A stretch of 64,000 nucleotides of DNA from Pictodentalium vernedei (lineage: Eukaryota; Mollusca; Scaphopoda; Dentaliida; Dentaliidae): assembly GCA_031216915.1 (NCBI GenBank), contig CM062297.1, positions 529,130,971-529,194,970 on the forward strand, given 5' to 3'. A program made the translations under genes and the position numbers. Below are positions 57,300-64,000 of the stretch, one piece after another (the first letter of the stretch is position 1; each line of letters begins with the position of its first letter). The notes beneath the pieces were generated by a model that made no database searches, was not told the origin of the DNA, and saw only the letters and a list, made by a program, of their open reading frames with translations.

Positions 57300-58096
57300 T
57301 CCACGAGAGGATCTTTTTTCGCTGGGGAAATCGTGTCAACTCTATCACAACCCGCAAGGTCTCAACCTTCACGTATTCCGTTGTGCGGTCCTTCTTGCAT
57401 AGCAAGCACTGTATAGGACCAGCAGTGGACGCAATTCCTAACTGTAGAAGGACCTCCTCTTCGCTATACTATGCGGCTAAAGTGGAGGGTCTTCCGTCGT
57501 TGGTGTAGGGATCTTTATGTTGATATTTTTGATTCCTCCATACCAGACATTGCAAACTTTCTAGTATACTTGTTTAACGAAATCATCTGCAGCCAGTTAC
57601 TTTTATAGGTTATAGGTCTATGTTATCTGATACCTATGCACACCTTGATAGTTTACAAGGGAGCCTAATGTCTCTTTATCTAAGTTAGTTTGAAACTTTT
57701 CGATAAGAGACCTAGAATCGTTAGATTAATTCCTATTCGGAATTTAGCTTGGGTTCTTATTAACTAAAGCAACCATTTGAATCCTTGAGACAGCAGTTTC
57801 AAATTCTGGTCTTTTAAGGCAGCGATTCTCTTAGCCTTCTCTTCTGCTGAAGAGTCAGTGAGCTTCATGCACTATCGGTGGACGATTCTCACTTTCGTAG
57901 TATCGGGAACTCTATTACCTTTACTACTAATGTTGTATTTTTGGTTAAGAATCAGGCTCCTAATGATATCCGGAACCTTTTGTTTTTAAGGTCCTTCCGT
58001 CTTCGAGCGGGCATAGGCCTTTACTCTGTCCGGATAGACCTTTATGTATTTATTAACTGATCTCAGTTTATCAGTAGGACGTAAAGCTTCTTCTGG
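57300..58096 (+). pseudogene. DIRS D tyrosine recombinase, first part (decayed)
   Basis: This segment aligns with 36610-37430 of element A and carries the recombinase N-terminal block (LYHNPQGLNLHVFRCAV) and later RLRAGIGLYS near 57995. It is interrupted at CTCTGATG by the hAT-like element and continues at 60104. Confidence 0.65.
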
Positions 58097-58104
58097 CTCT
58101 GATG

Positions 58105-58543
58105 TAGGGCTGGGCGGTTTTGAAATTTGCATTTCGGTTCGGTTTCGGTTTCGGTTTTGTACAAAAACTCGGTTTTCGGTTCGGTTTTCGGTTTTTCATA
58201 ATATATTGTAGAAATCCACATTTTAGAGGGTAATGTACACATAAAATCTGTCTGTATTTGTCATCCAAGTCATGAGGCTCATATAGCGAGTTGAGTCATT
58301 CGGGTTAATCAGTGTTCACCACTCTTCTCAGCAAATGGACATAATGTGTTGGGCTGCTGTAGTGGGCAACAGTGGTGGAGCGGTGGAGCCATGAGGTATC
58401 TACTATCTAGGGAGACCAGCCCCCCCCCCCCCCCACCCTCCACTCAAAATCCCACTTGCTTCTTCCATCCCCAAATTTGAAAAAAATATTTTTGATTTCC
58501 TGCCCTCAGTACAAGTACAGTACCCTCAGTCCTGAGATTCCCC

Positions 58544-58574
<31 letters not shown>

Positions 58575-60095
58575 AAATCTCCACTAGCATGGTCCACAGG
58601 ATTTCAAACCATGGCTCCACCACTGGTGGGAGCTGCCTTGTTCTGTCAGTGGGATTTGGGACCTTGTCAAGACAAGATGCAGAAATTCACAAGAAAAGCT
58701 ACATTTTAGCAAAAATCAACATTTCCTTATTTTTTATGGAGTCGCAATGCTCTCACCCTGGTTTTGGTGGATAATGTGCAATTGTTGTGCTTATTTCGGT
58801 AATTATCACATCGCTTGAAAATAGACGTGCCCCGTGTTTCTTGATGGTTCCTGTTTCAAATGACAGTGGAATAAGAGGAACACAAATCATATTTTTTCTG
58901 ATTTTGATAACTATTGTTGAAGTAAGTCGTGATATACGAATCAGTTTTATTGGTAACTCACTCCAATGCTTTCACAATATCTCTCTTAATTTCGACTGTA
59001 GATGTTCGTTTTTTACTTTGATTCTGCCCAAACATAGAAATTGGGCGAAATGGGCGGTGCCAAGGCAAAGATATTACCAACTTTACTTTGCCCTCTTGGC
59101 TTATCCCTGCGTTGATTTCATCTTATTCAAGACAGGCGATTGATGATTTTGAAGGGAGGGGAGACTGCTGCATAATGGGGGTTGAAAGAAAGTTTGCAAT
59201 ATTGCATCTTGCGATTTGTTGTGTTTACAAAATACACATGGTCATGACACGTGTTGATTATAACATCTTCGTATTGGGAATGCAGCGTGTGTACCTGACA
59301 GACCTGCAGTACTGCGCGATTCCTTAAAGTAAGTTCAAATAGTATACAAACAATTCCCAATAAGTTTTAAAACAACTTTCAGTAGTTACCTGCCATCCAT
59401 TTAATTGGATGTGTTCTATTTTAATTTAACCATTTTATTGTTGACAAAAAACATAACTGCCAATGCGCAGCGTTATCTCTGAGCATGTGACTTCAGAGAA
59501 CGTGCCAGTGGTCGGTTAATTAACATAATTTACTCGTCATTTTTCCCATGTGAACTTTGAGGTTTTAAAACTCAATAAATGTTATGTTTACCACCAATCT
59601 AATTTACAAGGTGCTGTACGCAGATGATTTTAGGTCAAAGGTAATTTATAATACTTTTACACCACATATTGTCAGGTAACTTGCAATACCTCTTTGGTCG
59701 AATATGCCCGGTTCAGTAAATTTACTTGACAATTCTTGAATTGCATGTGTGGATTTTTACGTACGACTTTTTAATTTTTCATATTCCATCTGCTGGTGGT
59801 TCTGTAGATATTGTTTAAGATACAATAAATTTGCTACCACTATTTGTGGGGGGAGGGTGGGGGGATTTGTTGTCAGTCCTCTCGAAGTAAGCATAAATGG
59901 CACAGCATTTACCTTTGCCTGACATTTAAGCCTTTGGCGTGCTGAAAGCAAGTGATTGAGTGGTCATAAACTTAACCAATTCTGGGAAATTTATTGAAAC
60001 CGAAAGTCTCGGTTTTTTGTTAAGGCGGCGGTTCGGTTTCGGTTTAAAAAAAAAAAACGAACCGAACCGAAAAACCGATAAACCGCCCAGCCCTA
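58105..60095. mobile_element. hAT-like element with 8-bp target duplication
   Basis: CTCTGATG flanks both sides (58097-58104, 60096-60103). The termini TAGGGCTGGGCGG and CCGCCCAGCCCTA are perfect inverted repeats of 13 bp, and the match extends imperfectly. Subterminal runs of CGGTTTCGGTTCGG-type repeats (58130-58195, and the complement at 60000-60080) are typical transposase-binding arrangements. The empty site is present in element A (TCTTTGATGCCTAGTAG near 37417). The 2-kb interior has no recognisable transposase; it holds two poly-C tracts (58421-58436, 58540-58563) and an unidentified segment at 58780-59330. Non-autonomous. Confidence 0.85.
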
Positions 60096-60103
60096 CTCTG
60101 ATG

Positions 60104-60480
60104 CCTAATAGAAAGGTCATTACGGTACATTCTATTACTTAATGCATTCAGTTAACTATCGGTACTGCTTAGGATAATCTAACCTTAACTCAGCAGTCTG
60201 TGCTTAAGATTTCGGCTCATGAAGTAAGAGCTCTTCTACATCTTGGGCTGACGTATAGTTTTTGCTATTATAGATTAAATAGGCTGCATATTGGTCTCAA
60301 CCATCCACATTCACGAATTTTTATCTCAGAAATATTGTATCCATTTCTGGAGACCTGCATTGTTTAGGTCCATTATCAGCTGCTCAGAAAGTCGATCACT
60401 TAACAATTGCAACTATAGCTATGTAGGCTTTATGTTCCGGCAGTGACTCCATCCTGCTGCCCTCTTCGCTCTGGGCTATT
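60104..60480 (+). pseudogene. DIRS D tyrosine recombinase, C-terminal part
   Basis: SAHEVRALLHLG near 60210 is the conserved AHxxR box. The downstream part to about 60440 aligns with 37560-37760 of element A. Stops are present. Confidence 0.65.
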
Positions 60481-60995
60481 TGACCCAGGGCAAGAAAAGG
60501 GGGGGGGGGAGGGTGTTCCCTTGGGTCACCTGTTTTTATTATGAAAACAAAGGGATACCTCCTCCGGAGTTAGTATTTCTGAGCTGTTACTGGGATGGTT
60601 TCTTAAGTGAAAGTTATGTTTTTAAATTCATTCATGTCATAGTTTTAAAGTATAGCATTTGAATATGTCATGTGTCAAACGGATGTTATTATACTATCCT
60701 CGGACACTTTTAAAAGAGTATAAAGAGTCTCAATTCTTTGGACTAACTTTATTTATTGGCTTACTTTAAATATAATTAGTATACGAATTATACTGGATAT
60801 TAATAGAGAACATGGATGTTATGATGCTCAATTATAAAAGGTATTGTGTCTTTCTAATTTGTCATAAATACGAAAGATACACGTGAAGCCTATTTCTCCT
60901 TTTCTCCTACAGAAGATGACTCTATTTTATATAGTTGAGCTTATTGGATTTTCCTCTATGTCCTGGGCCCTTCAGCCTTTTTACTATTCACCTAT

Positions 60996-61077
60996 GTCTG
61001 GGTCATTGATACAGTATAAAAATCTGAAAAAATTTATAGTAATTTATATATTTTTTACACTTACCAATGACCCAGAC
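60996..61077 (+). other. internal complementary region (ICR) of DIRS D
   Basis: GTCTGGGTCATTGATACAGT is followed by ATAAAAATCTGAAAAAATTTAT and ACTTACCAATGACCCAGAC. The junction CTGAAAAAATTT is the complement of this copy's own right end AAATTTTTTCAG, which differs from the AAC end of A and B. Confidence 0.9.
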
Positions 61078-61192
61078 GGGGATGGCCCTCCCAGGAGTTG
61101 GGAACTCATACCTCCCCGCTGAGGACATAGCGCTTACCAGGCACTGTTGGTAAGAATGATTAATGGCGCCAATTTCGGGACGTCCTTGACAC

Positions 61193-61204
61193 TGCGCATG
61201 CGCA
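61193..61204. promoter_or_regulatory. NRF1-consensus palindrome in right ITR of DIRS D
   Basis: TGCGCATGCGCA is intact; D is the only element with both ITR copies intact. Confidence 0.45.
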
Positions 61205-62224
61205 GTGGAGGTGAAGTATGGAGGGCCATTCAGGACATGTTTTCTTTGGTTTTAGATGCAAATTTTGGGGATTGGAGGGCAAAATTTGTGTTTGGCCCTA
61301 TATTTTTAAGAGTTAGCACCAGCTATGTCTGGGTCATTGGTAAGTATAAAAAATATATAAATTACTATAAATTTTTTCAGTTTTATGTAAAATTATTTCA
61401 TGTTCCCTGTGGAAGATTCTGTTTCATATCGGATAGTGTTTTAAATTGGTTACTGATTTCGGGCCATGTTTTTAAGTGCCTGGAGTCTTGTTTCCGGTTT
61501 TTATTGACTTTTGTTTTCGTTGACAACAGTTATTTCTGTCAGTGATTCCTTGTCTTCTGTAAGGTTCATTATATAGCCAGATGCATTAATATTGTCCGTA
61601 AGTGTAACATTAATTTTTAGATATGTTTTAAAATTTTTGTCCACACTTAGGCTTTTTTGGGATCCATTTGGGCTCATCGTTCCCTTTGGGAACTTGGGCT
61701 CATGTCAAAATTTTTTCTTTTGAATTATTTTTCAAAATTTTTGTTATGGATTATATTATTATTATGTATCTTTGTATTTTCAAGGGTTAGTGCAAGTACT
61801 ACGGCTGTATAATATTTTTTAAATATGAAAGAATATTGTTCAAATTGTCCATGCCGGTCCTCTTGCCACAGGGTCACTCTAGTTTTTCAGTCTCTTTTTC
61901 AGAGGAACAAGAACAGGGTGATGTTTCCGTGATGTCTTCCGGAATTGTGCTGCCGTCGTCGCAAACCAATGAAGAGCTAGCGGCAAAAGTGCACAAGGAA
62001 ATTTGACAAGTGCCTAGATCCTTAGTAGGATTGATGACCTTGTTGCCAGCTAGCTCGCCCAGTGGATCTATCACTCGTAATGTGGGTGATGTGATGCCAG
62101 GTTTGTCCGTTGTGGTCCAGGAGAAGAGAAGGGGTGTTGCGAGCACAATAATCTCGGATCACGCACACCTGGCGACGACGGATCGGAGGATGGATCAGAG
62201 GAAGCCAGTTAGTCTGGTAGCTAG

Positions 62225-62953
62225 TTCGGGCCAGATGTTGTTGTACATGACGTTCATCAGTCAGAGCATACGTCCACTCCTCCTGCTCGGGACGCTCTGT
62301 CACATAGACAGCCGGGATCAGCTAGTCTATTGGCTTCCTCTTCCACACGCCAGCACACACGACCGCACCTTGGCTACATGATCTCAGATATCCAGCCTGC
62401 TTCGCCGACAAAGGATTCCACATCGACCAGGTCACTCCATCTGGTAGCCAAGGACACGAGGCCTTACCAGTCGGGACGTACGCATAAAAGAATTATGCAA
62501 GAGGTACCGTCCCAGGAGCTTCCAGGGGCTAAACAATGTAAGACCGCAGCTCCACAGGCCTCTGTGACGGACTTTCTATCGCAGATAGCGCAACTCATCG
62601 CAGCATCCCAGAAACCTTTGGAAACTCTTTCAGATCAGGAACTGTCTGAGGAAGCTGGGTCGGTACGTTCCCCTGCAGTGTCAGATAGGGACGACCGAGA
62701 TTCACATTTGGTCAAGTCGGATGGTGAAGGGGAATCTGCGGAGCTGGATTTTTCCCTTCTGGAACAACATAAGGTGGCTGTAGATTTTATCCGGCAACAC
62801 CTTCCAGATGTTGTTCCACCGGACCAGAGAGCTGCGATACCAGATAAGAGACTGATAGCGTCACTGGACACAGACTTCTCCGGCCGGACTAAGGACGTCG
62901 CTCCTGAGTTTCCGGTCAAGTCCAGAATGTCTCACGGACATTTGAATTGCTGA
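62225..62953 (+). pseudogene. gag-like open frame of element C (longest surviving, 243 codons)
   Basis: The frame is open from 62225 to a stop at 62951-62953, without a convincing start codon; an in-frame stop lies just upstream where a hairpin block present in other copies has been lost. Landmarks: PDVVVHDVHQSEHTSTP, RPHLGYMISDIQPASPTKD, SVTDFLSQIAQLIAASQ, an acidic Ser-rich stretch, VVPPDQRAAIPDKRLIASLD, and SRMSHGHLNC at the end. The same landmarks appear in broken form in the gag modules of A, B and D. No known domain is evident; a nucleoprotein role is inferred from position. The end matches the natural gag module end, so truncation concerns mostly the start. Confidence 0.6.
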
Positions 62954-63246
62954 ATGATGCTAGTTGGGAACTCATACCTCCCCACTGATCATATAACATT
63001 TACCAGGCGCTGGTTGTAAGAATGAGGATTTGGCACCAATTTCGGTACTTCCTTGACACTACGCATGCGCAGTGGACAAATGTATGGAGGACCATATAGG
63101 ACATTGAATTTTTTGATTTGGATGCAAATTTTGGGGATTGGGGGGGCAAAATTGGTGTTTGGCCCTGAATAATTAAGAGTTAGCACCAGCTAAGTCTGGG
63201 TCATTGGTAAGTATAAAAAATATATAAATTACTATAAATTTTTTCA

Positions 63247-64000
63247 TTTTCAGAACCGAAGATCCCATTTGCCATTTGAACCAAATTTGGTATCATGTAT
63301 TATTGAGTCATAAGTACTTGATTCATTCAAAAAAAAAATTTTTTTCCCTGTAACCCTGAGTGAACCTCAGGAGCTAAAAATAGAATTATTTTCAAAGGCC
63401 CGTATTTCCCAAGTATGGAACAGAGAACCATTATTTGGTATGAGCATTCTTAAGATGAGTAGAATTGAAGCGTAAATTTGGTGGGGTATTAACAAAAAAT
63501 GCTGAGTTAGCATATTTGCAAAAATCAAAAAATTTCCAGAACCACCAAGTATTTTGATATTTGGTGTCCGTAGGAGGCTCACATGCAAGTTTGTTAAAAA
63601 TTAGCCCCTTTGTTCATATTTGGACTTCATACAAGAGCCCAAATTTTAACTTTGTGCAATATGAGAAATATTCTTAAAGAATTTTTTTTCTCCAGAACCA
63701 CCTGGCAGAATCTTTTGATATTGAGTTTTTAACATTGTTACAGAGGTCAGATTCAAATTTGTTCAAATCAGGTCCCTCAGTTAATATTTGGACTCCCTAT
63801 GGGAATTTTAACATAGTGCAATATGAGGAATAATCTTTAAAAATTTTCTTTTTCAGATTCACCAGTCAGAATCTCTTGATATTTTGTATACAGCATCCTT
63901 AGAGTGGGCAGATCCAAGTGTGTTCAAATCAGATCCCTGGGTTAATATTTTGGCTCCCTATGGGAGACTGAATGTTAACCTGTTGCAATATGAGGAATAA
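63247..64000 (+). mobile_element. Helentron-like element of the 4351-7688 family, right part (runs off the window)
   Basis: 63262-63400 matches 4745-4870 (TTTGAACCAAATTTGGTAT, GAACCTCAGGAGCTAAAAATAG). Tandem units follow with TTTTGATATT, CAAGTTTGTT and CATATTTGGAC. It continues 51481-51652 beyond DIRS C. Confidence 0.7.

Larger units (their letters stand above)
52518..61380 (+). mobile_element. DIRS-like retroelement D (RT-deleted, carries a hAT insert)
   Basis: The ends are ATTTTTATACTGTACC and AAATTTTTTCAG. ITRs lie at 52518-52720 and 61157-61380, the ICR at 60996-61077. Order: leader, gag-like copy 1 (53790-54920), gag-like copy 2 (54940-56040), gag C-terminus (56360-56510), RNase H (56620-57180), recombinase (57300-58096 and 60104-60440, split by a hAT-like element), G tract, ICR and right ITR. 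It lacks the same RT segment as A, with the same junction (near 56515). The flanks CTTATCAT and TTTTATGTAAAATT join to match the uninterrupted sister sequence at 52012-52040. No target duplication. Confidence 0.85.
51653..63246 (+). mobile_element. DIRS-derived non-autonomous element C (gag only, no ICR), split by DIRS D
   Basis: The ends match those of A, B and D (TTTTTATACTGTACCAATGA; TCATTGGTAAGTATAAAAAA). Inverted repeats are at 51653-51870 and 63020-63246. Removing D (52518-61380) leaves about 2.7 kb: leader, one gag-like frame and the right ITR. The gag frame runs at 62953 into GTTGGGAACTCATACCTCCC, which in D lies just downstream of the ICR; recombinase, RNase H, RT and ICR are thus all absent. 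The leader has a direct duplication of about 490 bp (51832-52317 against 52318 onward). It sits in a Helentron-like repeat: AAAATTGCTAT on the left and TTTTCAGAACC on the right match the continuous AAAATTTCTATTTTCTGAACC at 4733. Confidence 0.8.

Noticed and set aside
58589..59327. hAT transposase in the insert at 58105-60095
   Set aside because: The short frames there show none of the zinc-finger or catalytic-domain landmarks of hAT transposases and are not in one frame.
62010..62381. 123-codon frame overlapping the element C gag frame
   Set aside because: It lies in a different frame from the landmarks shared by all gag modules; the 62225-62953 frame is the conserved one.

Overview
The window looks like intronic DNA of one large animal gene in a very repeat-rich invertebrate genome. 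The gene is an FBF1 (Fas-binding factor 1) homologue on the + strand. I recognise four internal exons (604-726, 14978-15217, 28485-28569, 43250-43669; 868 bp, about 1.4% of the window). They are separated by introns of 14.3, 13.3 and 14.7 kb and followed by more than 20 kb of intron. Exon phases are compatible throughout (1/1, 1/1, 1/2, 2/2). The repeats suggest a mollusc, probably bivalve-like: modules starting 'TTTTAGCTCACCTGA' and ending in a short hairpin plus CTTGT, with CCGTCCGTC microsatellites near the 5' end, plus tRNA-headed SINEs. This assignment is inference; I cannot name a species.

Layout. 1-14977: FBF1 exon, a LINE 3' fragment, Helentron-like (HINE/Pearl-type) elements with tandem-repeat cores (2967-9488, enclosing 4351-7688 and a SINE; 10001-10393; 11099-12840), a dispersed repeat and TTAA-flanked MITEs. 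14978-28569: two exons around more tandem arrays, including one rich in nuclear-receptor half-sites (15751-17516), a CA microsatellite, two 335-bp-unit arrays and a degenerate TTAGGG block. 28570-43669: a hAT-like MITE, then a four-layer nested block (30140-40372: reverse Helentron-like array, CR1/L2-like LINE tail, long-TIR element, DIRS element A), further MITEs, a SINE broken by a 436-bp element carrying a 95-nt hairpin, and the fourth exon. 43670-64000: nearly solid DIRS-type tyrosine-recombinase retroelements: B (44301-51341, - strand), C (51653-63246) containing D (52518-61380), which itself contains a hAT-like element (58105-60095).

The most interesting system is the DIRS family. Elements A, B and D have inverted terminal repeats and an internal complementary region that joins the complements of both outer ends, and the terminal bases of each copy agree with its own internal region. 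All three carry a tandem duplication of the gag-like module. A and D share one deletion that removes the reverse transcriptase but keeps RNase H and recombinase remnants. B keeps the reverse transcriptase but has lost most of its recombinase. C is a gag-only derivative without the internal region. All coding parts are decayed. No element here is intact, and the pattern suggests mobilisation in trans of an RT-less lineage.

Almost all other open frames lie inside tandem repeats or decayed transposons and are not proposed as genes. I found no tRNA or rRNA genes, CRISPR arrays or complete protein-coding genes.
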